A DNA stretch of 64,000 bases from Halalkalibacter suaedae (GCF_017939705.1 NZ_JAGKSQ010000002.1:186001-250000), one strand, 5' to 3'. Counted from the stretch's first letter, positions 16,602-28,048 are shown. Program-made: numbers and translations. The notes: generated by a model from the sequence alone, not told the origin.

Positions 16602-16895
16602 ATGATTGATCGTACTGTATTAATTAAGTTTGCTGAATGGACTACTGACGAGCAGTTAAACGAGGTTATTAAACGTTTTAAAGCATTAAAAGACAATCTT
16701 ACAGGAATTGTTGACTTGCAAGCTGGTTTAAACATGCAAGAGAAGAGTAAAGAGTATCAGGTTGTTTTGTCTGTTCGATTCGAAAACATCGCCGCTCTTG
16801 ATGCGTATGTTGCAAACGAGCAACACCAAGCTGTTGCTACTTACATAAAAGAAATTGGTAGAGTAGATAGTATTGGTGTTGATATTGAAATCTAA
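16602..16895 (+). CDS. Dabb (stress-responsive alpha/beta barrel) protein
   Basis: A 97-residue protein with the Dabb domain: TVLIKFAEWTTDEQLNEVI at the start, a central V-D-L-Q-A-G-L-N strand, YQVVLSVRFENIAALDAYV, and the HQAV motif near the C-terminus. Dabb proteins form dimeric ferredoxin-like barrels; most are of unknown function. A single gene flanked by a hairpin terminator. Confidence 0.87.
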   Translation: MIDRTVLIKFAEWTTDEQLNEVIKRFKALKDNLTGIVDLQAGLNMQEKSKEYQVVLSVRFENIAALDAYVANEQHQAVATYIKEIGRVDSIGVDIEI

Positions 16896-16900
16896 GAACG

Positions 16901-16935
16901 AAACTCAGGTAGGTGGAAACCTCTTGAGTTTTTTA
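16901..16935 (+). terminator. Rho-independent terminator
   Basis: AAACTCAGG pairs with CCT-CTTGAGTTT (two extra bases bulged), followed by a T-rich run. Confidence 0.75.
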
Positions 16936-17053
16936 TTTTTAAAAGATGTGTAAGGTGATGAAAGATTAAAATAATTTCTATTGAGTTTTATATATGAATC
17001 CCATATTATTAATTGAGTCGCAGTAAGAAGTTTTGTTGTAGGGAGAGTTCATA

Positions 17054-18130
17054 GTGGTAAGAGAATTATTTATAAATGTAATGATTTTAACTGCTTTTTT
17101 ATTTCTGTACTATCAATTTAAACAGGATTCATTATTTACAAGAAACTCGTCGGTAAGAAGAAAGATTTTTGTCGGACTTCTTAGTGGTGCATTAGGTATT
17201 CTTTTAATGCAATTTAGTATAAAAGTAGATACAGAAACCCTTGTGGATCTAAGACAGATTCCTGTCATGCTTGTAGCCATTTATGGTGGCTGGCTTCCTA
17301 CGATAATCGCTGGGACGCTTATTTTACTCGCTAGATTTATCATGGGGGTAACGATGTCAGCAATGCTTGCAGTCGTACTTATGATTTTATCTATTGTATG
17401 TTACTTATATGTGTTTCGATCATATCAAAAGATTTGGAAGCCTACCTTTTTATCGATTATCGTTTCAAATATCATTTTTACGCTGCTCACTTATTATCTA
17501 ATTGATACGATGAGTATGTTTATTTATGTTAATATTGTCTACTGGATTGTTTCATTAATTGGTGGAGGATTTGCAGTTTATATGACAGAATACCTGCGAC
17601 GCACAACTCAATTATTTAAAGAGTATGAAAGAGGATCTCGAATGGATCCTTTAACAGGTCTTAATAATGTAAGAAGTTTTGATGACGCGATTAATGACGC
17701 TACTAAGAGAGTTAATCAAAACCAGGAAGAACTTTCTTTGTTAGTAATCGATATCGACTTTTTTAAGAAAGTAAATGATACGTATGGTCATCCTGAAGGG
17801 GATGTCATTTTAAAACAGATCGGCGATATCTTAGTTAATGTATCAAGACCATTTGATATCGTGTCTAGGAACGGTGGAGAAGAATTTACTGTAATTCTAA
17901 ACAATTGTTCACATCATATAGCCATTGGAATCGCAGAAAGAATTAAGAGTACTGTCGAGAATCATTCATTCTTAATCAATGAAGGTAAGCAAAAAATAAC
18001 TATCACAGTCTCAATTGGAGTCGCATCTTACCCCGATACGACAAAAGACATTAATCAATTATATCGAATAGCGGATCTAGCACTTTATAAAGCCAAGGAA
18101 CAGGGACGTAATCGTGTTTGTTCAGGCTAG
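17054..18130 (+). CDS. dgcK: Membrane-bound diguanylate cyclase, DgcK-like
   Basis: Makes cyclic di-GMP from two GTP. Residues about 1-185 hold six hydrophobic segments of the 5TM-5TMR_LYT sensor type (QIPVMLVAIYGGWLPTIIAG). Residues about 195-355 are a GGDEF domain: DPLTGLNNVRSFD, DIDFFKKVNDTYGHPEGD, and the active site NGGEEF. An RxxD inhibitory site (RPFD) sits exactly five residues before GGEEF, so product inhibition is expected. Length and layout fit B. subtilis DgcK (YhcK, about 359 residues). Start is GTG with AGGGAGAG upstream. Confidence 0.9.
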   Translation: MVRELFINVMILTAFLFLYYQFKQDSLFTRNSSVRRKIFVGLLSGALGILLMQFSIKVDTETLVDLRQIPVMLVAIYGGWLPTIIAGTLILLARFIMGVTMSAMLAVVLMILSIVCYLYVFRSYQKIWKPTFLSIIVSNIIFTLLTYYLIDTMSMFIYVNIVYWIVSLIGGGFAVYMTEYLRRTTQLFKEYERGSRMDPLTGLNNVRSFDDAINDATKRVNQNQEELSLLVIDIDFFKKVNDTYGHPEGDVILKQIGDILVNVSRPFDIVSRNGGEEFTVILNNCSHHIAIGIAERIKSTVENHSFLINEGKQKITITVSIGVASYPDTTKDINQLYRIADLALYKAKEQGRNRVCSG

Positions 18131-18230
18131 GGTCATTTTAGCAAAAAAAGTTTAGGCAACGAGTTGAAAGGAATCCAAACCGAAACTACAGTTTGGATCA
18201 TTGTTCATAACAAAAAAAGAAGTGAATAGC

Positions 18231-18281
18231 AAAAGGATGTCTTAAGGTAAAAAAATTACCTAGTGAGACATCCTTTTTAAT
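18231..18281 (+). terminator. Hairpin terminator upstream of the RND gene
   Basis: AAAGGATGTCT near 18232-18242 pairs with AGACATCCTTT near 18267-18277, with an inner AGGTAA/TTACCT stem and a T run after. A second hairpin, ATCCAAAC (18173-18180) with GTTTGGAT (18191-18198), lies just upstream. Together they separate the cyclase gene from the RND gene. Confidence 0.7.
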
Positions 18282-18384
18282 TTTTACAAAATTTATATAA
18301 AATCTTTTAATTCCATCTATTGTAAAATATTTCAAATACAGATATTGTAAAAAAAGAGTATAGGAAAATGAGTGGAGGATGAAA

Positions 18385-21300
18385 ATGGGTATTGTACATT
18401 TTTTATTGAAAAGAAAATTATTAGTTGGTCTATCAATGGTGCTGATCTTTTTTATCGGTTTATATGCAACGACACAATTGGACCAAGAGTTGATGCCGCC
18501 AATCACGTTTGACGGGGCTTCAGTGTATATTGATGCAGGTGATATGACGACACTTGATGTAGAACAACTCGTTACAGAGCCAATTGAGCAAGTGCTCCAA
18601 TCAATTGATGGTGTCAAATCGTTTCAATCTTCAACCTCGGTTGGAACAAGTTCGATAACAATTGAAATGGAAGAAGGACTTGGAGAAGAAATTACAAAAG
18701 AGGTTGAACTAGCTTTAAATGGATTAAAACCTCAACTTACAGGTGTTGATGATATAATTGTTACTCCATTTTCAATGAATGGTACATATGAATTTTATTT
18801 AGATATATCACAAGGGAATAACGATGAAATGACTGAATTTGCTAGGGATGTGCTTGAACCTCGCTTGGAATCATTACCAGAAGTTAGCGATGTCTTATTA
18901 GTGGGGATGGAAGAGCGAGAAATCTTGATTGAACTAAAAATGGATAAACTTAATGAGTTTGCAGTTGAGCCAAGTCAAGTTATTAGTGCAATACAAAACG
19001 CTAATTCTGATCTTGCTCTAGGAACACTTTCGGATGAGGAAGATGAACCGACGATACGATGGAATACCTCGATACATAATGTAGAAGATATAAATGCAAT
19101 GAGAGTTCCAACAATGGATGGTGTTAAGCAAATAAGTGAGCTTGCTAGTGTGACAGAGCAGGTAACCGAAAATTCGTCTGGAGTATGGAAAAATGGCAGC
19201 AGGGATTTTATTCTAGTTCAAGTAGCTCGAGTATCGGATCATACTCAAGTACAAATGGCTGAAGCAGTGCGTTCTGAGATTGCACTTATCAAGAAAGAAG
19301 GACTTGTTTCTAACTTTGAGTTGAATGAAATAGTCGCACAAGCTGATTATGTTAGTGATTCAATCGATGGTGTAACACAAAATGTCTTATTGGGAGGCAT
19401 TCTAGCGATAATCATTCTCTTACTATTTTTACGAAATATTAGAGCGACAATTATTGTTGGTTTAGCGATCCCGATTTCAATCCTGCTGACCTTTACTGCG
19501 ATGTGGTACTTTGATTATAGCTTCAATATGCTCAGTCTTATAGGACTGGGACTTGGGATAGGGATGATGGTTGATGCATCAATTGTCATACTTGAATCAA
19601 TCTATAGTAAGAAAGAAAATGGAATGCCAAACCGTAAAGCAGTAACAACTGGAGTCAGGGAGGTGGCTTCTGCTGTTCTTGCTTCAATGTTAACAACAAT
19701 TGTCGTCTTTTTGCCAATAGGTTTGCTTGGCGGTGAAGTGGGTCAATTTATGATTGTACTATCTGTAGTGATTATTATTACGCTTGTAAGTTCAGTTGTT
19801 GTTTCCTTTACACTAATTCCTACTCTTGCAGAGAGCTTTTTAAAGGTTCGCAAAAAAAACAAAGTTCAGAAGGAAGGGAAGGTACTAACAAAGTATGTTC
19901 AATTTCTTCAATGGATGTTAAGGAAGAAGCGAGCTCGTTATAGTATTATCCTTTTATTTTTTGTTATTTTCATAGGGTCGCTTGCTCTCATTACAAGGGT
20001 GCCGATGACAGTTATGCCGGATGTGTTCAATCGGTACTCTGAAGTGGCAGTCGTTCTAGAAAGCGGTGTAACCCCAAAAGAACGTGAAGAAATTGCCATG
20101 CAGATGAATGAACAGTTGGCTACGATAACTGATATTAAGAATACAATTATTATGGATGATGTTAGCTCGATTTATGCGATTGTTAACATGACGTCTGCAG
20201 AAGATGCAACAATGGACCAAAAAGAGGTTAACGAACAGATTCTTTCTTCTTTAAGAGAACTAGAAAGTGCTTATCCAATTACTAGTGTGAACTCAGCGAT
20301 GTCTGGTGGTGCTGGTTCACCTGTATCAATTGTCATTCAAGGAGAACAACTTGATAAGCTAACTGAGCTTTCAGAAAGCATGATTACTGAATTAGAAAAG
20401 GTTGACGGTCTTGTAGGTTTTTCAACCTCAATTGAGAAGAAATTAAAAGAGGAAAGAATTATCTTAAACGAACAGAACATTGATGATGACGGTTTGACTA
20501 CAGTGCAGATTTTAAGTTCAATAGAACATTTATTCATGAAAACGCAAGTGACTGAAATTACAGGGGATGACTTAGTAACAAAGAATGTTGTTGCTGTGAC
20601 TGACAAAGAATCAGCAAAGAAAGAAGACGTCTTAGCAAATAAGATTCTTACACAGAACGGTGAAGAAAAAGAACTTTCTGAGTATATTTCATTTGAAATG
20701 ATTGAGGCACCTACCCAAATTGATCATAACGATGGGGAACGATATGTGACGGTTATGGCCGATTTAGAAAAAATTGATTTAGGAACAGCTAATCGTGAAA
20801 TTGAAGAAGTACTAAATGATTTTGATGTGCCAAGTGGATATACAATCTCAATGGGCGGTGATCTTGAAGCACAACAAGATGCGATGCAGGAAATGATGAT
20901 GATTTTAGGAATTGCACTGTTTCTTGTTTATGTTGTCATGGCTGTCCAGTTTAACAGTCTGGTTCATCCATTTATTGTGATGTCGATTATTCCGATGACT
21001 GTTACTGGGGTCATTATTGGATTGTTTCTAACGCAAATGGAGCTAAGTATTATGTCTGCAATGGGTATTGTTATGCTAATAGGAATTGTCTTAAACAATG
21101 CGATTCTTTTGCTAGATCGAACTAAGCAATTAAGATTAGAGGGATATTCTATTTCAGATGCAATTATTGACGCAGGTAAAACGAGAATGAGACCAATTTT
21201 TATGACGACCTTAACAACAGTTGGTGGGATGCTTCCGCTTGCAATAGCAACAGGTGTAGCAAGCAACTATCAAGCCCCATTAGCCATTGTCGTTATCTCA

Positions 21301-21438
21301 GGATTAATCTTTGCAACATTCATTACGTTAATTCTTATTCCGGCAGTCTATTACTTATTTGAGGATCTCGCAATCGGTTTAAGAAGATTATTCAAAAGAC
21401 AAAAGGGTAAGAGTAATACAATCAAAATAGAAGGCTGA
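18385..21438 (+). CDS. RND-family efflux transporter, SwrC/AcrB-like
   Basis: A large (about 1017 residues) integral membrane pump with the RND layout: one N-terminal TM, a large outer loop (about 35-320), TM2-6 (about 330-490), TM7 (about 515-540), a second outer loop, and TM8-12 (about 840-1000). It resembles B. subtilis SwrC (YerP), which exports surfactin-like molecules and contributes to antimicrobial tolerance. In TM4 the relay motif reads VDASIVILES, keeping one Asp where Gram-negative AcrB has two. ATG 18385 is chosen: GGAGG at 18374-18378 then has a spacing of 6. No adaptor or regulator gene is adjacent. Confidence 0.88.
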   Translation: MGIVHFLLKRKLLVGLSMVLIFFIGLYATTQLDQELMPPITFDGASVYIDAGDMTTLDVEQLVTEPIEQVLQSIDGVKSFQSSTSVGTSSITIEMEEGLGEEITKEVELALNGLKPQLTGVDDIIVTPFSMNGTYEFYLDISQGNNDEMTEFARDVLEPRLESLPEVSDVLLVGMEEREILIELKMDKLNEFAVEPSQVISAIQNANSDLALGTLSDEEDEPTIRWNTSIHNVEDINAMRVPTMDGVKQISELASVTEQVTENSSGVWKNGSRDFILVQVARVSDHTQVQMAEAVRSEIALIKKEGLVSNFELNEIVAQADYVSDSIDGVTQNVLLGGILAIIILLLFLRNIRATIIVGLAIPISILLTFTAMWYFDYSFNMLSLIGLGLGIGMMVDASIVILESIYSKKENGMPNRKAVTTGVREVASAVLASMLTTIVVFLPIGLLGGEVGQFMIVLSVVIIITLVSSVVVSFTLIPTLAESFLKVRKKNKVQKEGKVLTKYVQFLQWMLRKKRARYSIILLFFVIFIGSLALITRVPMTVMPDVFNRYSEVAVVLESGVTPKEREEIAMQMNEQLATITDIKNTIIMDDVSSIYAIVNMTSAEDATMDQKEVNEQILSSLRELESAYPITSVNSAMSGGAGSPVSIVIQGEQLDKLTELSESMITELEKVDGLVGFSTSIEKKLKEERIILNEQNIDDDGLTTVQILSSIEHLFMKTQVTEITGDDLVTKNVVAVTDKESAKKEDVLANKILTQNGEEKELSEYISFEMIEAPTQIDHNDGERYVTVMADLEKIDLGTANREIEEVLNDFDVPSGYTISMGGDLEAQQDAMQEMMMILGIALFLVYVVMAVQFNSLVHPFIVMSIIPMTVTGVIIGLFLTQMELSIMSAMGIVMLIGIVLNNAILLLDRTKQLRLEGYSISDAIIDAGKTRMRPIFMTTLTTVGGMLPLAIATGVASNYQAPLAIVVISGLIFATFITLILIPAVYYLFEDLAIGLRRLFKRQKGKSNTIKIEG

Positions 21439-21450
21439 TTTAAGGATTCT

Positions 21451-21491
21451 AGGATGTCCATAGGGTTACAACCTCTTTGGGCATCTTTTTA
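21451..21491 (+). terminator. Rho-independent terminator
   Basis: An imperfect stem, GATGTCCATAGGGTT with AACCTCTTTGGGCATC, is followed by TTTTT. Confidence 0.75.
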
Positions 21492-21650
21492 TGATTTTAT
21501 AAACAAACAATACCTACAAATATGAAAATATTGGATATTATGTGTTAGGATGGTAGTGTGTGCTGAAAGAAGATAGGTCCATTATTGAGGGAATTATTAT
21601 TTCACCCCATTTCTGTCCCTAACAAAAATCCCACTAGTGGAGGAGATAGG

Positions 21651-22406
21651 ATGAACTGGAATGCTGAATTGTATGATAGTAAGCTCGGGTTTGTTTCAAG
21701 TTATGGGGAAGAAGTTCTAGGTTTATTGCAGCCTATGCCAGAGGAGAGGATACTTGATTTAGGATGCGGTACGGGAGATCTAACATATGAAATAGCGAAA
21801 AGTGGTGCAAAAGTTATTGGTATTGATTCATCTCTTGAGATGATTAGTAAGGCAAGACAGAAATACCCTCAACTGTCCTTTTATCAAGAATTTGCTGAAA
21901 CTTTTCGTTCAGATCAGCCGTTTGATGCAGTATTTTCTAATGCTGCTCTGCATTGGATGAAAGATGCTGGAGCTGTATGTCAATCAGTTGCCCTTTCTCT
22001 TAGGCATGGTGGACGATTTGTCGCTGAATTTGGCGGTGAGCAGAATGTTGCTACGATCATCAAGGCGATTATCGAAACGTTAGATGAGGAAACTAAGATA
22101 AACGGAAATGAGCGTAACCCTTGGTTTTTTCCAAGTATCGGTGAGTACAGCACTCTTTTAGAAAAAGAAGGATTTTTAGTTAAATACGCCGTTCATTTTG
22201 ATCGTCCAACTGAATTACAAGAGGAGTCAATGGGGTTAAATCATTGGTTGAATAGCTTTGCTGGACATTTTTTTGTGGGAATTGAGCAAGATGAGAAGGA
22301 CCGATTGATCAAAAAAGTAAAAGAAAAAACGAAACCTTCCTTGTTCAAAAACGGACAATGGGTAGCTGACTATAAACGAATTAGAATTCTTGCAATTAAA
22401 AGATAA
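21651..22406 (+). CDS. Class I SAM-dependent methyltransferase
   Basis: A 251-residue cytoplasmic methyltransferase. Motif I ILDLGCGTGDLTYEIA (about residues 35-50), motif II VIGIDSSLEMISKAR and FDAVFSNAALHWM are the classic SAM-binding and family motifs, closest in style to trans-aconitate 2-methyltransferase-like and Methyltransf_25/11 proteins. The acceptor is unknown. ATG 21651 is used because of the strong AGGAGATAGG just before it; a longer frame from 21585 has no ribosome site. Confidence 0.85.
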   Translation: MNWNAELYDSKLGFVSSYGEEVLGLLQPMPEERILDLGCGTGDLTYEIAKSGAKVIGIDSSLEMISKARQKYPQLSFYQEFAETFRSDQPFDAVFSNAALHWMKDAGAVCQSVALSLRHGGRFVAEFGGEQNVATIIKAIIETLDEETKINGNERNPWFFPSIGEYSTLLEKEGFLVKYAVHFDRPTELQEESMGLNHWLNSFAGHFFVGIEQDEKDRLIKKVKEKTKPSLFKNGQWVADYKRIRILAIKR

Positions 22407-22455
22407 GGTAGCCGTAAAGATAACAGAGGGAATTTTTTGTGATCAGGGGTAGTAT

Positions 22456-22677
22456 ATGAGGAAAATAAACGATCGAAAAATACTTATTTTTAATCTGTTA
22501 ACATATATTATGTGTTTAGGACTCTTCCTCTTCATTGTTTTCTTTTCAGACCATTTGAGAGAATTTAGAGTATTTTCTATCTGGGTCATTATTGCGATTA
22601 CTCTCTTTATTCTTGCAGTTATCCAGAGCTATCGGTTATGGAAGGTGAAAAAGAAACAGAGTGAATTGGACAAATAG
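22456..22677 (+). CDS. Small two-TM membrane protein
   Basis: A 73-residue protein with two hydrophobic segments (about residues 11-31 and 39-58) and a basic C-terminal tail (LWKVKKKQSELDK). A modest ribosome site precedes the ATG. I do not recognise the family. It lies between a methyltransferase and another membrane-anchored small protein, without clear operon signals. Confidence 0.55.
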   Translation: MRKINDRKILIFNLLTYIMCLGLFLFIVFFSDHLREFRVFSIWVIIAITLFILAVIQSYRLWKVKKKQSELDK

Positions 22678-22738
22678 TCATGTTGATCTAGGTTGTTGAA
22701 TACCTTCTAAAAAGATACATTATTGAGGAGGTATTTCT

Positions 22739-23116
22739 ATGGCCAAGAAAAAGAAAAAGAATTTATCGAAGGAGACGGCAAAAACAACTAAATCGACCTT
22801 TGGTAGAGATATTACGATCTTCTTTCTTTTCTGTGCTCTGTTTTTTGTTGCAATGATTACTTTTGCAACGATTCAGCAAAGGAGTAATCTTGAGGCAAAC
22901 ATTGCTGCTACTCTAGAAGCATCAGAAGTAAAATTTGACTATGTTGGAACAGAATCCGCACCTCAGCTTAGAAAAATCTATTTAATAGAAGCAGAAGGAT
23001 CGGAGTATATTGCTACAGTTGCTCAAAATAACAGAACGGTTCTAGACATATTTAATATTGAAGAACATCCTACTATTGTAGAAACATTTCAAAGGGACTA
23101 TCATTTGAATTGGTAA
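22739..23116 (+). CDS. Membrane-anchored protein of unknown function
   Basis: A 125-residue protein with a very basic start (AKKKKKNLSKETAKTTK), one TM segment (about residues 29-49) and a soluble C-terminal domain of about 70 residues that should lie outside. GAGGAGG precedes the ATG at normal spacing. No motif is recognised. Confidence 0.6.
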   Translation: MAKKKKKNLSKETAKTTKSTFGRDITIFFLFCALFFVAMITFATIQQRSNLEANIAATLEASEVKFDYVGTESAPQLRKIYLIEAEGSEYIATVAQNNRTVLDIFNIEEHPTIVETFQRDYHLNW

Positions 23117-23246
23117 TTAAAGCTACTTTACAAGATTTTATACAATTTTTTATACCTATTTACTAATGACTATGCTACATTTAAAAAATAGTTTAGGGTA
23201 CATAGTGAGAAGCTAATCGAATAACTTAGTTTCTTGCTACTCAAAT

Positions 23247-23277
23247 CATCTCTAACTTAGTCGTTAGGGATGTTTTT
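23247..23277 (+). terminator. Rho-independent terminator
   Basis: CATCTCTAAC (23247-23256) pairs with GTTAGGGATG (23263-23272, one U-G pair) around a 6-base loop, followed by TTTTT. Confidence 0.75.
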
Positions 23278-23337
23278 ATTAGTGCTATACATAGTAGTAA
23301 GAGAGATTATTAAATTGGATAGGTGGAGATAAGTCAG

Positions 23338-24153
23338 ATGGAAGAGATTTATTTATTATTAAAATATTTGTTGTTAGGTCTATTTCAAGGTTTAACTGAG
23401 CCAATACCTATATCTTCAAGTGGTCATCTCGTATTGTTACAACATTTTATTGGGATTAATGTCGAAGGGTTATCGCTTGAATTAATTGTTAATTTTGCTT
23501 CATTATTGGCTGTACTCCTTATTTATCGTCAATCTGTTCTTGAATTGACAAAAGGAACACTGCGTTATGTTGTAACTAGGAAAAAGGAAGATCAAGCTGA
23601 TTTTCGTTTTGTTCTCTACCTAGTACTCGCTACTATTCCAGCGGGTGTAATTGGTGTATTGTTCGGTGATGTGATTTCAGACTATTTAACTGGATTGACA
23701 GTTATTGGAGTCACTTTAGTTGTAACGGGAATTGCTCTTTGGACAATTCGAAATTTAAAGGGGCGAAAAAACGATGCAGAATTAAGAGCTAAAGACGCTG
23801 TTATTATTGGTTTAGCTCAAGCGGTTGCCCTTATTCCGGGAATTAGTCGCTCAGGTGCAACAATCGTCGCAGCAATGGGACTTGGAATGAAGCAGGAAAC
23901 AGCTTTGAAATTTTCATTCCTTCTATACATCCCCATTAGTGTTGGTGGTACAATCTTAGGATTTTCTGATTTTATAAATTTACCTAATGTTAGTGAGTTG
24001 TTAATACCATACATAATTGCATTTATTGGCTCATTAGTTGCGTCATATTTTTCACTTAAATGGTTTATGGGAATTATGGCACGAGGTAATCTAATTTATT
24101 TTGCGATTTATTGTTTTGTTGTTGGTTCAGCAGTGATTATTTATAGTTTATAA
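23338..24153 (+). CDS. uppP: Undecaprenyl-diphosphatase (BacA/UppP)
   Basis: Dephosphorylates undecaprenyl pyrophosphate to recycle the lipid carrier of cell-wall synthesis; loss or gain alters bacitracin tolerance. The protein is about 271 residues with about eight membrane segments. Both active-site stretches are visible: [20 protein letters not shown] at the N-terminus and [16 protein letters not shown] in the middle. ATG 23338 is preferred because GGTGGAG lies about 9 bases upstream; a GTG at 23323 would overlap that site. Confidence 0.95.
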   Translation: MEEIYLLLKYLLLGLFQGLTEPIPISSSGHLVLLQHFIGINVEGLSLELIVNFASLLAVLLIYRQSVLELTKGTLRYVVTRKKEDQADFRFVLYLVLATIPAGVIGVLFGDVISDYLTGLTVIGVTLVVTGIALWTIRNLKGRKNDAELRAKDAVIIGLAQAVALIPGISRSGATIVAAMGLGMKQETALKFSFLLYIPISVGGTILGFSDFINLPNVSELLIPYIIAFIGSLVASYFSLKWFMGIMARGNLIYFAIYCFVVGSAVIIYSL

Positions 24154-24212
24154 GCAGGTATATTACTAAATGAGTGATGTGAGTGTTGACTTCGTTGCTG
24201 CTACTTTTTTAT

Positions 24213-24258
24213 CAAAGGACCTTTGGAGTGGATCCACCGCTCTGAAAGGTCCTTTTGT
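24213..24258 (+). terminator. Rho-independent terminator
   Basis: AAAGGACCTTT (24214-24224) pairs with AAAGGTCCTTT (24245-24255) with an inner GGAG/CTCT helix; a short T run follows. Confidence 0.75.
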
Positions 24259-24341
24259 AGTGACCTCGAATATATTGCCAGTTGCTATTAAATTTAGTAT
24301 GTTAAAATCAACATTATTGATCATTTAAGAAAGGAGGAACT

Positions 24342-25331
24342 ATGAAAGCTACGATAAAAGAAATTGCGCGTATTTGTGGAGTATCTTCAGGTACTGTTGA
24401 CCGTGCATTGAATAATCGTCCTGGGATAAGTGAAAAAACAAAGAAGAAAATTGTGGAAGTAGCTAAAGAATTAAATTATCAGCCCGATTTCACTGCTAGA
24501 AGCTTAGTTATGGGAAGAACGATGACGATTGGGATTGTCTTGTTTGATCTTTATAACCGTTCATTTGCTCAATTAATGAATGCGATTGAAGCAAATGCAA
24601 GAAAACGAGGATACTTTGTCTATATTACACTTACTGATAAAAATCCTGAAAGTGAAAAGAAGTGCATTGAGTACTTAATCAATAGAAAAGTAGATGGTAT
24701 TATTTTATTTTCAGTGAATCAAGGTGAAGCGTTCAGCCAGTACTTAAGACAATTTAAAACTCCAATCATCACTATATTTAATTACGTGTCTGATCATTTT
24801 GAATACATTGGTATAAAAGAACGCGAAGCAATGAAGAATGCAGTTGAACATATGGTGAAAAAGAAGTACAAACGATTTATTTATATAAGTCCGCCATTAG
24901 CGTTTCAAGGCAAATCCAATATATATACCCAAGAAGAAAGATTAAAGGGATTTCTAGAAGGATTAACGGCAGGCAATATTACAATCGCTCCGGAAATTAT
25001 AAAGGATAAGAATTATATTGATATATTATCTTTGATGGAGCTAAAGACAACTGATCAGACTGCAATTGTTTGCTCCTGTGATCTATATGCTCTAGAAGTG
25101 ATGAACTATTTAAAATCAATTGGACTTCATATTCCAAAGGATGTTGGGGTATTTGGATTTGATGATATAGACATGCTTAAATACATCTCACCAAGACTAA
25201 CAACGGTTCAGTACCCGATAGAAGAAATAGGAGAAATGGCGATAACTAGTATGATACAAAGGATTGAACAAGGAAGCTTCCTTCATATACCATTATTAGA
25301 TTATAAAATGATTGAAGGGGAATCTATCTGA
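24342..25331 (+). CDS. LacI-family transcriptional regulator
   Basis: A 329-residue regulator. Residues 1-55 form the LacI helix-turn-helix and hinge (TIKEIARICGVSSGTVDRAL, NNRPGIS, LNYQPDFTARSLV), followed by a periplasmic-binding-type sugar domain (IGIVLFDLYNRSFAQL ... GVFGFDDIDMLKYISPRLTT). It precedes an arabinofuranosidase gene, and two near-identical GTG(T/C)ACGTACAC sites lie in the gap, so it is the probable repressor of that gene, with an arabinose-derived effector. The HTH recognition region VSSGTVDRAL is a common variant. Ribosome site AAAGGAGG is strong. Confidence 0.9.
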   Translation: MKATIKEIARICGVSSGTVDRALNNRPGISEKTKKKIVEVAKELNYQPDFTARSLVMGRTMTIGIVLFDLYNRSFAQLMNAIEANARKRGYFVYITLTDKNPESEKKCIEYLINRKVDGIILFSVNQGEAFSQYLRQFKTPIITIFNYVSDHFEYIGIKEREAMKNAVEHMVKKKYKRFIYISPPLAFQGKSNIYTQEERLKGFLEGLTAGNITIAPEIIKDKNYIDILSLMELKTTDQTAIVCSCDLYALEVMNYLKSIGLHIPKDVGVFGFDDIDMLKYISPRLTTVQYPIEEIGEMAITSMIQRIEQGSFLHIPLLDYKMIEGESI

Positions 25332-25345
25332 ACTTGCAATAAGGA

Positions 25346-25384
25346 TTGACGGATTATTTTATAAATGCTATTGTGTACGTACAC
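25346..25384 (+). promoter_or_regulatory. SigA-type promoter with overlapping palindromic operator
   Basis: TTGACG (25346-25351), 17-base spacer, TATTGT (25369-25374). The perfect 12-bp palindrome GTGTACGTACAC (25373-25384) overlaps the end of the -10 box and the start region, ideal for repression. The sequence also resembles AraR operators (GTACGTAC core), so the repressor could be an AraR-type protein encoded elsewhere. Confidence 0.65.
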
Positions 25385-25437
25385 GGAAAGAGGATAATAT
25401 ATATTTAACCTATTCTCTTTTTACTTTTTCAATGAAA

Positions 25438-25451
25438 TGAAAGCGTTTTAG
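25438..25451 (+). promoter_or_regulatory. Candidate cre (CcpA) site
   Basis: TGAAAGCGTTTTAG matches about 12 of 14 positions of the Bacillus catabolite-responsive element consensus and lies between the promoter and the arabinofuranosidase gene, where CcpA could block transcription. Confidence 0.5.
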
Positions 25452-25528
25452 AAAAGATGTGATTCTAGTTATTAGAATCAAGAATAAGAGGTGGGAATAA
25501 CGTAAAAAGATTACAGGTGAGTTCATAG

Positions 25529-27085
<1,557 letters not shown>

Positions 27086-27096
27086 AGGAATAAGTA

Positions 27097-27135
27097 GGGG
27101 CAAACATTGGGAATCCGTTGTTTGCCTCCTTTTTA
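27097..27135 (+). terminator. Rho-independent terminator
   Basis: GGGGCAAAC (27097-27105) pairs with GTTTGCCTC (27120-27128, one G-U), followed by CTTTTT. Confidence 0.7.
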
Positions 27136-27163
27136 TTAACTTTTTATTAAATGCGGTTTTAAG

Positions 27164-27862
27164 TTAATGCATCATATTATCATCTTTATTATCAATATAA
27201 AGAGTTCCATCCTTTTGAACTTCAGCATAGAACACTTCAGATATCGTTTTTACCCCAGCAAGGTCAAGTTGTTGCTTGAGCCAATCCTCATTAAGATTTA
27301 ACCTAGTAAGATTGTTCGTATTAATAACTCCATCGGAAATGACTTCTGCTGAAGTTGGAAAGGTAGAAATCGTTTTGAGAATACTTAAATCTTCTTTTGT
27401 TACTGGTTGTTTTTCTTGTTTTTTCATAACTGAAAGCTTTCCACTCGTTTCGAAGAAGGCATAATCTACATCTTGAATCGAAAAAGCATTATTTTGTCGA
27501 AGTAATGAATTTAATGAGTCAATATCTAGACGAGTAGAGCGAAGAGCATCTTCCATAACTTTTCCTTCTTTAATAAGGATAATTGGTTCACCTGTAGTTA
27601 GTTTCCGTACTTTCTTAAATTTAATATCAATATACCCCATTGCTAGTGTGAAAATGGCCCAAACAACTAAGGCAATAACTCCATTTCGGATACTTAAATT
27701 TGAACTTATTGCTAAATTAGCGGCAATTGAACCAATAGCAATAGCTGAAACAAAATTAAAAAAAGTCATCTGACTGATTTCTTTTCTACTCATTGTTCTG
27801 GCTAGGATAAATAAGACTCCAAATGTTAGTGCCAATCTAATAAATAGATCTGACAATTCCAT
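27164..27862 (-). CDS. DUF421 (YetF-family) membrane protein
   Basis: A 232-residue protein with three N-terminal hydrophobic segments (about residues 5-80) and a soluble C-terminal region typical of YetF/DUF421 (TGEPIILIKEGKVMEDALRS, AFSIQDVDYAFFETSGKLSV, SDGVINTNNL). The function is poorly defined; related genes accompany spore and stress loci in Bacillus. It is one of four DUF421 genes in this window, here away from the spoVA-type operon. Confidence 0.88.
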   Translation of the reverse strand: MELSDLFIRLALTFGVLFILARTMSRKEISQMTFFNFVSAIAIGSIAANLAISSNLSIRNGVIALVVWAIFTLAMGYIDIKFKKVRKLTTGEPIILIKEGKVMEDALRSTRLDIDSLNSLLRQNNAFSIQDVDYAFFETSGKLSVMKKQEKQPVTKEDLSILKTISTFPTSAEVISDGVINTNNLTRLNLNEDWLKQQLDLAGVKTISEVFYAEVQKDGTLYIDNKDDNMMH

Positions 27863-28048
27863 GTTAATATCAACCTTTCTAAAGTACTTTATTTATTTCT
27901 ACTATTGGCTAAATAGGAAAGAAATATTACGATCACATTTGTTCTGATGAAACACTGATTAATTTATTTAGTAATTGAGTATATTTTGGGTTGAATATTC
28001 ATAATTAATTAGCTAGGTGTTCATAGTCGTGTAAAAGGTGGGAATAGG

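Noticed and set aside
18198-18617. Minus-strand frame of 139 codons
   Set aside because: It overlaps the RND gene start and the terminator hairpin, has no ribosome site and low-complexity composition. It is a shadow of the opposite strand.
25373-25384. GTGTACGTACAC as a definite AraR operator
   Set aside because: The GTACGTAC core fits AraR, but a LacI-type gene is adjacent and no AraR is seen; the assignment is left open.
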